A DNA stretch of 64,000 nt from Tipula vernalis (Eukaryota; Arthropoda; Insecta; Diptera; Tipulidae), in assembly GCA_958295665.1 (NCBI GenBank), contig OY282558.1, forward strand, positions 48,050,389 to 48,114,388, written 5' to 3'. The notes beneath the pieces are model-generated. The model was not told the origin of the DNA and searched no databases. It saw only the letters and a list, made by a program, of their open reading frames with translations. A program made the translations under genes and the position numbers. Of this stretch, positions 23,416-36,605 are shown in pieces (position 1 is the stretch's first letter; every line of letters begins with the position of its first letter).

Positions 23416-23600
23416 CCAATAAAATTTTTCACAAAGCACAACACGGCAAAAAATCCGCTATCATTTAAAAATAAATCTGGTTTCAAAAATGGTAGTGTTG
23501 TCATTTCATCCTTGATTATTATATTACAATTTATAAAATGTAATGATGAAAATGAATTTTTATTATTATTTTTAATTGAAAATATAGTTGTATTCGACAT
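23416..23600 (-). CDS. Candidate alternative first coding exon, minus strand
   Basis: On the minus strand an open frame starts with ATG at 23600 (directly preceded by an in-frame TAA) and has a second ATG at 23504. It runs to ATTGG|GTAAGTG, a consensus donor with GT at 23415-23414. From the second ATG it encodes 29 residues plus two bases, M-T-T-L-P-F-L-K-P-D-L-F-L-N-D-S-G-F-F-A and then a V-L-C-F-V-K-N-F-I end, more coding-like than the Asn/Lys-rich part from the first ATG. It ends in phase 2, like the 57154-57798 exon, so both could feed the same downstream exon as alternative starts. Upstream (23610-24300) is CpG-containing and AT-rich, with no recognisable core promoter. Product not recognised; chance remains possible. 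Confidence 0.35.
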
Positions 23601-23609
23601 TTAAAACAG

Positions 23610-25160
23610 AAATTTATTAATTAAATATTTATATTCTAAATAGTTTTTATATTATTATTATTATTTTAATTATTATTATAAGTTGTTTTTATTATTTTGC
23701 ACGAAAAGTTGTAGAATATACATAAAACACAAAAAACTAAAAAGAAGAAACAAAATATTTGTGTGTATAAAAACAAATCAAATACTAATCTTCAATCGCA
23801 AATTAAGAAATGAACCGTTTTTAATGAACAAAAAAAAAAAACTCGCGCGCCTATCTCGCGTATTTTTATATAGTAAATTTCCAAGTTTGTTTACTTAAAA
23901 CATATAATCTTTAAGTTTTTATTATAAACTTTTTGTCTTTTTGTAATAAAAGACGAATTAAAAGTGTTTTTAAATTTATTTATCTTACTTGATTTCGTTT
24001 ATTTTTTTTTTCTTGTATAGTTTCAAAAATATTGTATCAAGTTGTTTTTTTATGGATATTACGTCATTTCAATACAAAAAAAAAACATAAAGACAACAAC
24101 GGCGGTGAGGAGAATAATGAATGATAATTAATTTTTTGACTGAAGACTTTAAAATATCTATAAAATTACAAAAAAAAAAAAACTTTATATTATGGCTTTT
24201 TCTTTTAAAAATGCAATTAAAAATATAAAATTGCTTTTTATTATGTATGGATGCGCATCGCAATGATCATGATGTCATTTTAAAATTTGCGCCCAAATGG
24301 AGTTCATATAATCGCAGGTATAATTTTAACAAATAATCAAGACACACGCGAAATGATAATTAATCCATATCAAAAGTTTTTTTTTTATTGGGGAATTACG
24401 ATGTGTATTGTTTTTTAGCTGCGGTTGATCAAATTGGGTGCGCCATTTTTAATTTACCAGGATGTGAATTTAATGATTTATTAATTTACTAATACAAAAT
24501 AATTAGATTTTACGCAACTACTATATGTATTTACGTATGTGTTATGCCTGTACTGTATTGCAACAAGTTACATAAAATGTTTGCAGTTAATAATGACATC
24601 ATGTGAATATTTTTGGAATATCAGCAAAATAATGCTTTCACTATAATAAGATACACCGCATAGTTTGATAGTTTTTTTAAGTGTTTACGACTGCAAACAT
24701 TTTGTAAACTGGCAACACCAAAACGTATATCTTGCTGAACTACTTGTTCTAAAAAATTGAATTTCTAATCAATATTTCAAAACAACTTTCATTTCTACAA
24801 TCGATCAGAAATTCGTCGTGATATCGGAGAAAAAGTTTACAAAAGAACAAAAAATGGTAACGGTGCCGGTATTTGCAGTAAATGTGACTCCCTATACTGG
24901 GGCAATTAAGAACGCTTATCGTTGTAGTTATTAACCAATTTTAAAACTTATTTTGATAACAACTTATTTGGTTATCACAACAAAATTTGAATTAAAACGT
25001 TCAAAAATTGGGAATCGACATTTCGAATCTATGAATCTAAAACAAAAAATCAATTGCAAATTATAGTTTCAAATTTTGAAATAATTCTGTATTAAAAAAT
25101 CCAAATTCTAAATTGAGACTGAATTCAAAATCTTGCAGAAATTTAGAAAATAAATTTAGA
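23610..25160. other. AT-rich DNA upstream of the candidate first exon
   Basis: Poly-A/T and short CpG-bearing patches (actcgcgcgcctatctcgcg at 23842-23861) are present. No gene or mobile element was recognised. If 23416-23600 is a first exon, this would be its promoter-proximal DNA on the minus strand; no TATA and initiator pair could be fixed. Confidence 0.3.
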
Positions 25161-25164
25161 CCCT

Positions 25165-25352
25165 TATACCCTAGACAGACTGTGATTTAATAAATCCGAT
25201 TTAGCTAAACTAGTTACAAAGCGATAAATCCGATTTAGCTAAACTAGTTTTAGCGAGTAAAACAAAGCGATTAGCTAAAATCGAGGTTGACACACTGCGA
25301 CTAATCTCGAAAAATTTACTAAATCGGATTTATTAAATCACAGTGTGTCTAT
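25165..25352 (+). mobile_element. TIR MITE, most complete copy in the window
   Basis: The left end acccttataccctagacaga is followed by ctgtgatttaataaatccga. The right end is tcggatttattaaatcacag plus tgtgtcta, so the inverted termini agree over about 31 bp. Internally gataaatccgatttagctaa is locally duplicated, and cgaggttgacacactgcga forms a second inverted pair with the right half. Non-coding. Half of the element recurs at 7327-7415 and a diverged copy lies at 22148-22325. Confidence 0.7.
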
Positions 25353-25715
25353 TTAATTAAATTAAACTTGAAATTTCGAATGCCAAAGTAAAATTGGGTT
25401 TCAAAAATTTTAGTTTCGTTAAACTGTCTAGGTCTAGTAAGAGTGATTACTTCAAATCGAAATTATCAACAAAAACAAAATTTAATAATTTAGATATAAA
25501 ATTGGTAGGCGAATTTCAAATTTGTCGAAACAAAATTAATAAATAAGCCGCATAATTTGCTATTTAAAAGAGTGTGAGCCAATATTGCTCTAAAGTTAAT
25601 CAAATTCGTAAATTTTAATTAATATTTTTCAATATCAATTTAAATCTTAAAATTATGGTAGTAATCCGCGGTAAGAAGAATTTGCAAATATAAATTTTGA
25701 TTAAATTCAAGGAAA

Positions 25716-25997
25716 TTAAGCCTTAAAAGCTGATTGATAGAGCTTATACCGCTTAGTAAGAAAATTGCTGCTATTCGTGCTGCTCCGCTGAAGTCCTCCT
25801 ATTTCTACACAAGTTTTAGAGAGGTTTTTTATCACCAAATTACAATCGAGGATGGCGATGAATATATCTACGATCCTCTGTTCGAACGCAGAATCCTTGA
25901 ACTGGACCACCCCTTCAGTACAAACAAGCTGGTTTGTTGTGGCTATTTCTTGACTCGGCAACTACATAAAGTTGGAAGCTTAAAGCGAAATAGTTGA
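25716..25997. other. GC-richer coding-like island, unrecognised
   Basis: Two overlapping open frames (plus 25734-25997, 87 codons; minus 25716-25961, 81 codons) lie in a patch with normal-looking base composition, unlike the flanks. The plus frame reads I-P-L-S-K-K-I-A-A-I-R-A-A-P and later I-Y-D-P-L-F-E-R-R-I-L-E-L. The minus frame is Ser, Asn and Cys-containing. Neither matched a known family. Likely a fragment of a transposon or displaced gene; strand undecided. Confidence 0.25.
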
Positions 25998-25999
25998 CA

Positions 26000-28900
26000 G
26001 TGCTTGAGTCAGATGACAGTTTATACAGATAACAAACACCTAGGATTATAAAATTCGGAAAAGAACTAAAAGTTATAAAATTGCGAAATGTCGAATTTTT
26101 AAAATCATTCATTCTTCCATTTAAAAATATTGTTAAATGTTAAACTTTGAAGGTCCTCGAAAACGTTTCAAAAATCAGCAAATTTTGAGATCAGCTTAAA
26201 TTTAATTTTAAAATTAGAATTGATAATACGAGAGATTAATTGAATTTTATTTAATTCAATAATCCAGTTTATGATTTTAAACGGAGAAATTAAATTAAAA
26301 CATACAATTTAAATAGTTAATTGGTTAGTTGTAATACAGCAAACATTTGCTAATATTTTGAAATTTGACGAAAACAGTTTTAGGAGTTGGAACGAATGGT
26401 ACGTATAAACATTTTTGAAGTTAGAATTATACAGGGACTTACTATGACCAGACAAATGTGAATAACTGAATAAAGAAATTCAATTAAATTTAATTGGTTA
26501 TGTCCATAAAAGTTCATCCCATGAACATCGTTGCTATATACTGTGCAACGGTACCACTGAAGTAAAGATCCATCGGATTAGTATGGAAGTATTGTTACTT
26601 ACGAGTACAAATGATCGTAATGATTTTGGCTTCTTTAAATATTTGAAGTCGGTCGCTAATAAAGAAAAATTGAATAACAACGTATTTTGTCAGTTCTATA
26701 TTTGCTACTCGTAGCCCGTTCCACACATCAATTTCGGAATTCTGCAATTCCTACATTTTGAACCTTCAAATCTATAAACTGCCAAAGTTCTTTAACTGAA
26801 AACATCTAAAGTAAATTCCCAAATTCAAATTTGGTAATCCCTAATGCGTGATGTGCATCTCTTAAATTCGTAGTTTTCTAAAAGTAAGACGTCTACGTAC
26901 GCTACGTACTTTACAGTTCATAATTTGAAAAATCTACAAACTTCTGCACCATCCTCCGAACGAAATTCAATATGGTCTAAATGCAATTATAAGTGAAACG
27001 TTCTAAATTAATCTTAAATTTCAAATCGAATTAAAAATATTGAAGAACCTTTTAAAAATTGCAATTAAATTTTACAAATTGATTTTTCAAATGATCAAAA
27101 TTTGAATGGACAAGGATTCAAAATTTAAAATTTTACTATTCTATAAAATTGATAAATTTTGAAATTTAAAAAATCGTAAAATTTTAAACTTTTTAATGCT
27201 TGTAAATATTTGGCAAAATAGATTTATCTTCAGAAATTGCGATTATTGGAGATTTTGAAATTCAACAATTTTCCAGATTTTTCGAAATTATTGAAATTGT
27301 TCGAGACAAACAGTCATGAGTTTTGTAACATTATTCCAGTTTTCCAAATCGTTTTGTTGTACTTAGCAGTAAATAGCTTGATGTAGCAAATTTTCGGGAT
27401 TTTTGCGTTATCTTATCGATATTTTCCACACTTTTGCAATGGATTAGAATCAAGTCTCGATATAATTGAGATTATTTCGAAATTTCGTAGGTTCCTCGAG
27501 GGAAATAATTCGAGCTTTCTGGATGATGTTTCGAACTTATAGATAATTCCAATTTGGAAAATACATTTTTCACGGTTTTCATTATTTTCGTGTACAATAT
27601 TTTGTAGATTTCGAAATTTTTAGAAAATGTTTTAGCGTTGAGTAGTTTGCGTGTTGTTACATTTGATTAGAAGATTTCAAAGCTTTAGATAATGTGACAG
27701 AATAAAAGAACCAGTCCACCAGCAGTTTATATTTTTTATGGAATTAACTAAAAATTAGAAGGAATACCATCATATTCCCAAATTTTTGTTAACTACAAAA
27801 AAAAACAAAAGGAACCTACATAATTTCATGTCATCCTTGCGCAGAAAAGCTGCATTGCTAAGCGGCTTTGGAGAGTTTTTATTTTAGTATTTGAAATACG
27901 ATACAAGCGTAAATATTATTATAAATGTAAATATTTTTGAAATTTTTCGAACCTTTTCCTGTCATCCTTGGGCAGACGGTCTATTGCTAAGCGACTTTGA
28001 GGAGTTCTCTGTTTTAGTATGTCAATAATTATTAAAAAAAAAACTCAAATTTTTCAAAAATGTGCCAATTTCTATGAATGTTAGTAATTAAAATAATCGT
28101 CAAAGTGGGGGTTTTGGGTGACAGTTCCCATTCTCTAAGGTAAAAACGAATTAAAATAATATTTAAAAATTTGTTATATTTAAAAATGTTGCGAGTTTGA
28201 ATTATATCGCTCATGTCGCTTTTACTGATAGATGACCACAAATGTTTCAAGAGGTGACAAAGTTCTAAAAATGCCTTTAAAATCGAATTTTATGCATTTA
28301 ATTTAAACAAAATATATTTTCTGGAATTATTTATTGATTTCCACATTTCTTTGGAAGATTATAACTTTTCAATTATTCCGAATTTTAAAATTTCTGGCTA
28401 TTTTCAGGCAAGTATTGATTCCAATGTATCAAGATAGACTGCGATTTTGAAATACCGGATTGTGAAATACGGGATTTTGATATAGGAGTTTTTGGAAATC
28501 GGCATTTTGAATTATGGGATTTAGCAATAAGGGATTCTGGAATACGAAATTTTGGAATGCGGGATTAGATGCCCAACTCTACCCTTTAAAACATGCAGAT
28601 TTAATGGTTTTTCCCAGTAGAGAAACTGCAGCTAAAACCCAAATAGAAAGCAAACATTCAAATTGAAGATTTGAAAACGATGTAAAATGTGAAGTTTAAA
28701 TAGTTTAGCTAGAAATTGTTGGGCCTTGTGAAATATTAAAATTGAATAAAGAAATTTTTATTTTCGTTTTCCGAATGTAAGTACGAATTTGTAATTCTGA
28801 AACTTGTCCCTATTCAATTTAGGCTTATTAAAATTTGTTAAATTTATATATTTATTTGTTTACAAAATTATCGCTTATTTTTTTTTATTAATCCAAATTT

Positions 28901-31180
28901 TGAAAATTCAAATTACAAAGCAGTTTTTTAAATTTTGACACTAAAAATAAAAATAAATAAGCTTACTAAATAAACAAATAAATTATTAAAAATAAATCTT
29001 AGCCTAGTATGGCAAATCGATTTCTCAAATGAGATTAGGTCATTGGAAAAAATAATATGTTCAACAAACATGATGTGGTGAGCTGAAACACCCTAATTTT
29101 ACCAATTTGACTACAAATTCCAAAAAAATCAAAAAATAGCAACGACATCATTTACAAAATTTGGTTGAAGGCCATATAAAAATAAATACTATAATGAATG
29201 TAAAGCACATAGGAAATTAGCTCTTTAACGTAAAATGGCACGCAATGATGAACAAAATGATAACACAAAACCACCAAGAATTTCAATTCCGTCGCAACAT
29301 TTATAAAAACTCTATATCAGACCTCACCCACATAACCTTTTCAACTTAAATTTCAAAACATCTCATCAACAAAACACTCGATTTATCTTAATCCACTGTA
29401 TAAATATATTGTATATGTATGATACAATATACTTAGAAGATCCCCCAAAAAATACAAAAAACCATTTTTTTTTTGTAATATTTCATTTCTTGACAGATGA
29501 AGAATATAATTTAAGATGTTTCATATATGAGTATACACTACATACATATAGTAAATTAAACTTTTTGTATTTTATAAAAGCCAGTTTATTTTCTTGAATG
29601 TCAAGGATAAATATATATGTAGATGTAAAACACCAAGCATATTATTACCGATGCGATGCCATGAAATATGTATAATCAAGCACAAGAAAATTGAATATTG
29701 AGTGGTGATTATATCGAAAAATTATCAGACAATTTAGGGGGAAAAAAATAAATATTCTGGTTTGCAACAATGTTTTTGCTGTGTGCTAAATTCAGGTCAA
29801 TCGACTTTTTGTTTACCGGCGGCTTATTATGAATCTTATTTTATTATGTCTAATATGATTCAACTTGACGTGTAGTTGGCACACTCGGATCAAAATATTT
29901 ACATTCTGAATCCAAACAAAATGACTTGGATAATATTTAAAATTTTACTAAAGCTCCACCCCACCGTATTTCTTATTAGCACAAAAATTTCCATATACAC
30001 AAATAACAGCTTCACCTGGCCCCAAAAAACATATATGTATGTACAAAAAAAAAAAAAACTTAACTCTCTCACATTTTCATATGTCATTCGAAAATTTTTC
30101 ATTTTATTTATATTCTCGCGTGTTATGATTAATCGGATTTATTTTTATCCGCGATTTGCTAAAATAAAATCATTTGTAATGTCCCAAATTTGCGAAAATA
30201 CTATACAGTAAAAATAAACTTGAACGTCTTACACTCACAATCATCCACAAACAATATTCTGGTTATCGTCGGTTTCTTCTTATATAATCTTGAGAATTGT
30301 ATTTAAAAAAAAAAACTGTGTCTCATCACAGTAGTCTAATAAAACCGTCATCCAACCATTCTATATGTCCCCATTAGATAACAAACATCATCCGCATGTA
30401 AATAAATTAATTATGTATATGAATCAATTCTCTCTTTAATAACGTATCCCTATAGCATAAATACCTTCTAAATTCTAAATTAAATTATTTTCGAATATGT
30501 AATAAAGATTCATACGGATCTAATAATTTTAAGAAGAGTCGTTAGGATTAAATACTGATGTTAATAAAATTTTAAGATGGTGATGAATAAATTAATTAAC
30601 GTAAGCAATACGCATTTACGCACCTCTTCTCTCTCAAAAATTAAAATTCTGGGGTATCGTTAATAAACATCAAATCATATTTGCGCTAAAAATAACAAAT
30701 ATATTTTCTAATCAAAAATAGATTTCAATTTACTTTGCGCTGTTTTGTGTTTTACAAAACATAACATCGAGAAAAATCTCAGAAAATTTAAGGCATGGAA
30801 AATAAAAGGGCGATATTACATATTTATTATTAGTAATAATTGACCTAAATTTCAATTTTCTACAATTTCGAAATAAGCATTCAAATAAATATTGGAAATG
30901 AAACGGAAAAAAGAAAATTATTTATTTATCCGCGCAGATACGTACGAAAAAAATATTTTGTCAAAATTGGAAATAACCGCGGAGCAGCAGCAGAGCAGAC
31001 GCTTGGGAAATGAACATGCACAATTTTTTTTTTTTTTTTTGTGTTTTTAATTTACCCGGTTTTATTTATAGAATTTTCGTTTCAACATTTTTGTCTTTTT
31101 ACGGTGATCTTGCTGTTTACTGATTCGCGCCCAATTTTAAACATTTTATTATCCTATTTCTTGTATTTGTCTGTGTGAAA
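26000..31180. other. AT-rich DNA with decayed repeats, no recognised gene
   Basis: 27040-27680 is another degenerate aaattttgaaa and ttcgaaatt tract. At 27831-27880 and 27959-28010 a short piece (tgtcatccttg, then gcagan and attgctaagcgrcttt) recurs 128 bp apart, suggesting two copies of a decayed element end. The 111-codon frame at 29876-30211 has the composition of random AT-rich DNA and no domain. Confidence 0.35.
28441..28570 (+). repeat. Degenerate minisatellite (about 15-17 bp unit)
   Basis: Eight or so irregular copies of a unit like gggattttggaatac occur in tandem, for example gattttgaaataccg, gattttgatatagga, gcattttgaattatg and gaaattttggaatgc. Copies are diverged and vary in length. 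There is no coding potential. Confidence 0.6.
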
Positions 31181-31183
31181 GGC

Positions 31184-31203
31184 AGCGCGGCGGCGGCGGC
31201 GCG
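31184..31203 (+). repeat. Short CGG microsatellite in a GC-rich patch
   Basis: cggcggcggcggcgcg is an isolated GC run; about 200 bp away (30980-31000) is cagcagcag. Such patches are rare here and may mark an untranslated exon, but no splice or promoter signal fixes one. Confidence 0.45.
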
Positions 31204-31209
31204 ATATTT

Positions 31210-33480
31210 TTAGATTTTCCAAATATATAAATTCTTTTAAATAATTTTAGTGCTAATTTTTTATTGAATCCTCTATTTTTGGAACGTATTACTACAGCTT
31301 AAATGGTTAAATTAATAATTGTGTCGTCGCGCAGATTGATCACTTTCTTAAAATGGGTTGATTTTCGGTAATCTTGAGCAATGCATCTTGATTGATACGT
31401 TTCGGTAATAAAAAACTTCTATAAACAAAACGAATTTTTAGAAAACAGTCAGGTAATAAATTTTATCATAAAATTCAGAAAAAAAAAAATGTTTAATTAT
31501 TGCTTAATTAAAATCTGTAAGTATTGACTGAAAAACGAAATTTAACAATTATATTTTATATACATTTCGAAATTGGCAAAAAAAACAAATCTAAAGCTTA
31601 ATAATTTAAATTCGTTTGTTTTTAAATTATATAATTGACTTGTGAGGAAAATTAAGAATTTTGTTCAGAATTTAAGGAAAATTTGTAAAAATGCCCAGAA
31701 ATTTATTCAAACTTTTTAGTAGGTAAATATTAAATTTTGTACTTTGATTGGAAAATTATTTATGTACTTACGTTACACAATTATTCAAATGGATAAATAG
31801 AGTAGAAGTTTTATCATTAAATGTGAATGAAATACATATTCATCAAATTGGACTAGAATTAGAAAAATTAAAGGAACTTAACATTTATTCGTGTTTTGAG
31901 AATTTTTAAATAAAGTTTCTAAACTCAGTAAGATTTGTTTTGGGACGGGGGGTCGAAATGCCACACTATTTAAAATTACTGATTTAGCACGGGTCACTTT
32001 CAATACCTAAAATAAAATTCCATTTAGCAGTTATTTAGCTGATGAACCAAGTGCTGAAGAAAAACTACATTGCTTAAACCTGCTATATGTTAAAGGCCAA
32101 ATAATCGTCACATAATATTTCTACTAAATTTACTGCCGGAGTTGGTCAACATATACACAGACCCAGTAAGGTGCCTTCTGTAAGTTGTTGCATTACTCTC
32201 TTTTTTAGTGAGATAAACATGTAGAACTGAGAGACCTTCGTCTATTTCTGTTTGATACAACCAAGATCTTTTCTAAATTTTCAAGAAATATTTTTCTAAT
32301 CGCCATTTAACGTTTTGCTAATTGGCTTACTGTAGCGTTACAATTCACAGTCAAGCGTTATTGGTTCGTTTTCGTTTTTTTAAGAAAATACGTGTCACGG
32401 ATTATGGAAAGCAACCATCCTTAATTTATTGTGGTTTTCAAAATCTATATTGGTGTCTTGGAGCATTGATGATATATAATTACGACTCGATTTTGTTCTT
32501 GAGCAAAGTTCAGAACCAAAAACAATTCATTCGTTAGGCTTCCACACCTGGAAATTGAACTCTATAGACCTCAATAATTTGTCGAAATTTACTAAAACAA
32601 TTGAAATTCTATATTCAGAACTATCCGGCCGATTATTTGCAAAATTAGAAATTCCTCGAATTGTTGAACTATCGTGTTGAACTAACTTTGAAACAATTGC
32701 AAATCTACTAAATGTTCATTCCATTTCGTCAAGTTTAGATACTATGTACCTAATAGTGTTGGAAAGAAATCTTTCACGAAATTGTTACATCGCACATGAT
32801 CAATAGTATGAGAATTCCTTGACTACTTCTGACTGATCAGTCTTCTGAACAGTCAAATCGTAAATATTCGCATCCGATCACAATTTTCATTTGGAATATT
32901 GGAGTGTGTAACCAAAATTCGTAAGATGATAGAAATAAACCTTTACATTGAATTTCCATTCTAGCAGCAATTATAGCACTAAAATGCTGGACTTTTCTCG
33001 TCCAAGTATAAAATGATCAAGCACGATGTTATTATATGGCGTGATTAGATTAATCGACCGTTTAAAATTGATCGATTAATTGGAAACCATTAATCAATTA
33101 ATCGAAAATTTCTTTTCTCGAAAAAAGTGTGAACTGAATTGACAAAAATTTGAAATTATGATATGATATTTGTTTGCAAATTTTCTGTTAACTCTTCTAT
33201 TAAAAAATTATGGTGAAAATTAGAAAATTAGAGCAAAAACTAACTTTATTTGGGAACAATTGTAAATAATAGAACAAAATTACTTTCCGGTTATTTTTTA
33301 GCTAAAAATTAAAAAGAGTTTACGAGACTCAACCTATGATGATTAGGGTTATTAATAAGAGTACAACAGTTGGTCATAGATCACTAATCCCACTTTGGTT
33401 TTTTGATAGGGGTAGGACTAATTGGGGTTCACTTGGTTAATTGAATTGAAGATTATTGATATTGATAAATTGATCACCAT
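31210..33480. other. AT-rich DNA, nothing recognised
   Basis: No gene or defined element could be supported. 33050-33110 has clustered inverted pieces around attaatcgatt and gatcgattaattgg that can pair with each other. This is likely a simple palindromic AT repeat. Confidence 0.35.
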
Positions 33481-33482
33481 TC

Positions 33483-33925
33483 GCACTAAGATTTTTTGAT
33501 AAGCCTGTACTAGGACTTCAAATCATAAACCATTTGGAAAGCTAATGGATTCACGTGCTTAAATTTCGATATTTATAAAGAGGCATATCGTACTATTCCG
33601 AATAATATATCATCGGTACATTATTCCAATTTTACACTTTTAGAAGCTTGAAAATGAAGAATTAATTATTATTATCTTTTCTTGTTTATTTTTAACAGTG
33701 TACCAGTGGTATATTATTGGGATCTTGCCAAAATTTTATGAAAAAGAAATAAAAATTAAAATTACTTATTCGTTATAATACATTATTCGGGATAGTATGG
33801 TAAATTGGATTTGCTTAAGAAAGTGCATATCTTCAATATGATTTTTTTTTGACAGGTTTATACTACTTAGGACTCACAAACTATTTGGACATGGTTAAAT
33901 TGCAATATTTATAATCGAATTTTAA
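33483..33925 (+). repeat. Diverged direct repeat, about 350-bp spacing
   Basis: 33486-33545 (gattttttgataagcctgta, then ctaggacttcaaatcataaa and ccatttggaaagc) resembles 33840-33900 (gattttttttgacaggttta, then cttaggactcacaaactatttgg). Both are followed at similar distance by aatatttataa. The copies are well diverged. It may be part of an older tandem satellite or two insertions. Confidence 0.35.
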
Positions 33926-33929
33926 CATT

Positions 33930-36560
33930 AACTGAAAATTTCAAAATTTAAAAGCAATTCGGTAGGTAGATATTTCTTCACCAGACGTGATATTAGAATA
34001 AGTGCACCTAACCAAATACGCGTATCCAGTAAAAAAACGAAATATGGCATGATAATTTGTTTGAAAAAAAAAACCGCGCACGCACGAAACTTGAGTATTA
34101 TTAAATTTGGCGTAGTCAAGATGTCAATACACCTTTTAAATTTGATGATTCAACATAAGTATTTTGTTATTGTTTTTTAAATAAATTATTATATGAACTG
34201 CAGATTTTTATTGTATACTAAATTTCGGTACAAAAACATGAAACACATGACACAAAATAAAATTATTGATTTCGAAAACGAAAAACATAATGCACCACTC
34301 CCAAACGACAACACATCAAATAGCATAATTATAAAGAGCCGCGCGTCAAGGTGCTAAACTTAATCGGCACGCAAATAAAATTCCTTTGTGTCAAGTACAA
34401 CATGTAGAAAAATCATCGTACGATACACCACTCCCAAGCTGAAGTGATCAACTCTATTTAAAACTTTAAAATTGCAAAATATCGACACAAAGCCATAATA
34501 TAAACTTTTTTATGCTTATCGCTTAATTAAAATCTAATTTAAACCTCAACCAAAAATAACTAAAATTAAATCGTTTTTTACAACTATGCACCAAAAACTA
34601 ATAAACGATGAATATGATGAATGAATTAAAATTCGCAAAGAATATAAAAAATAAACAGGTCAGGGTTATTCAAATTTGGCGATTGTTTGAAATACGCGAA
34701 TTTAATTGCAATTGTATTTACATATAAGTTATTAATTCTAAAATGTATATTTGATTATAAAATCTATTCACTTAAATACATTTATGGTATACTATATACA
34801 AAACACAAGACTGGTGAAGGACACCAGCATAAAGTATAAATATAAAATGTGCGTATTGCGTTGGAAACAACTTTATGCAAAAAATAATGCTCCAGGGTGA
34901 ATTTACACACAAAAAAATATACTTTGCCAATTGTGGCAAGCGTTTTAATTTTAAAACACACAAAACACCAAATTACAAAACGGGCGAGGTTATACCAAAA
35001 TGGCTGGTTTAGAAAAAGCATCTCAAAATGGAGATGCTAACTAGGTATGAGCAAATTGTGGCCATTTATCGACCAAAAGAATATTAAAACCATTCCACAA
35101 AAGTTTTCAAAAAAGCACACTACCTATTATTAAAACTTTTCGTTAAGTATATAAAAAAAAAGAATTTTTTTACATAAATCACGATTTTCACTTATAACTT
35201 CTTAAACATACAATTTTATTATATTTTAACTTAAATTAAAAATAAAAAAAAATTTAAGAAAATTTATTGTTTTTTGTGAAAAACTTAAATTATTAAAAAC
35301 AACTTTATCACCAAACAAATAATTTTACTTTTTCTTTTTCGTTGTAAAAAAAATAGAAAATTGTTAACAATTCAAAAAAAAATATATTTTTTTTTTTTGG
35401 TATTTTTTTGTTAACAGAAAATACAAAAAAAAAATTATAAGCGATAAAAAATAAAACTGAAAATATATCGAGAAAATTTTTTCGACTCTCCAAATTTTTT
35501 GTGGAAAGACAACAACAAAAAAAAATTGTGTTTAGTATATAAATCGCGGAATATTGATTAGTACAAGGGCGCTTGCGCTTCCATTGTACACACTCAGAGG
35601 ACAAGAGGCACATAGAAAAACATAACAAATAACGAAGAAACGAGAACAGATATACACAGTCATGGTTTGTACGTAAAGTACACACAGAGGAAATAGTGAA
35701 AATGAAAATGAAATTTTACTTTATATTTTCCATATTTGTATATATTTTTTAAGGAACCTCGCGCATTTGTAATTTTCATGAGCGAGAGAGCACAAAAGCC
35801 CAGTAACAAGTACATACATAAATAAGGAAAATATTTTTTTTTTTTTTTTTTATTCTAAACAGTAAACCTTATTATATACCAAACATAAAAATCAAAACAA
35901 ACATGACAACAACAAAACTGAATAAATTCATAAAATATTTAATGACACTCACCAACCATAGCATAAACTAACAAGAAAAACTGGAATATTAAAAAATTGT
36001 TTGTTTAAAAAATAATTAAACTTCTACCATATACTGTATTCGCATACTCTAAATCAATGCACGCGCACGTTATGTGTGATTATCGATCATTAAACTTTGG
36101 GATTTTTGTTTGTTTTGTTTCTCGGTACAACACACACACACACACAGACACACACCCATACAAACACAGAATTCGGAGTTCTTATATTTTGACGCATTGC
36201 ATCTATAGTAAAAATTTTAAAGTTGAACCCAAATTTTATAAAAGGCACACGGTACAAACAAAGTAATTAAAGTTAAAACATTTTTTTTATGTTTTCATTC
36301 TTTAGTGAAATATTTTTCATTTTTGCGCCATTTTGGTTCGTATACAAAATTATTTATTTCTAGATTCAAAACCGACCATTACACATTTTTGATATACTAA
36401 AAGTGTTTTTTATAATTTTTGAGTCGTATACATCTTTTGCCAAATTGTTGGAATTTTATCTTCGCTTGACACTCATTCATAATTGTTTTACATATTTACG
36501 AATCCTAAATATAAGGAGTAAGAAATTTATCAAAACTCTGATATTCTCAAATTTCAAAAA
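33930..36560. other. AT-rich DNA with possible untranslated exons, no recognised gene
   Basis: Long A/T runs dominate. The 125-codon minus-strand frame at 35308-35685 has a Phe, Lys and Ile-rich composition expected by chance. GC- and CpG-bearing patches at 35560-35690 and 36050-36170 could be untranslated exons or promoters. A minus-strand donor-like TGGTTG|GTGAGTG occurs at about 35949, but no exon could be fixed. Confidence 0.3.
36129..36160 (+). repeat. CA dinucleotide microsatellite
   Basis: An almost pure (AC)n tract of about 16 units, with one G interruption. Confidence 0.85.
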
Positions 36561-36573
36561 TTCACTCGAACTA

Positions 36574-36605
36574 TGCAGGGTGTGGAAAAAGTAAGGAAAC
36601 CCCTA
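36574..36605 (+). mobile_element. Isolated Tc1/mariner-type terminal repeat
   Basis: The sequence cagggtgtggaaaaagtaag, followed by gaaacccct, looks like an outer terminus of a Tc1/mariner element; termini starting CAGGGTGT are common in this superfamily. No matching inverted end was found in the window, so only a fragment remains. The 65-codon minus frame that follows (36639-36836) is unrecognised. Confidence 0.35.

Noticed and set aside
29876..30211. 111-codon plus-strand frame
   Set aside because: Low-complexity Lys/Phe/Ile/Tyr composition and no motif.
34991..35042. Plus-strand ATG with good context (accaaaatggct) encoding 14 residues, then TAG and GTATGAG
   Set aside because: The reading frame closes with TAG right before the donor-like site, and no acceptor partner or family match exists; possibly an upstream open frame, not supportable as an exon.
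35308..35685. 125-codon minus-strand frame, Phe/Lys/Ile-rich
   Set aside because: Composition expected from AT-rich DNA with long A/T runs; no domain, no splice support.
36129..36160. CRISPR-like or regulatory repeat
   Set aside because: It is a plain CA microsatellite; no CRISPR arrays, bacterial genes or ribosome-binding sites occur in this eukaryotic sequence.
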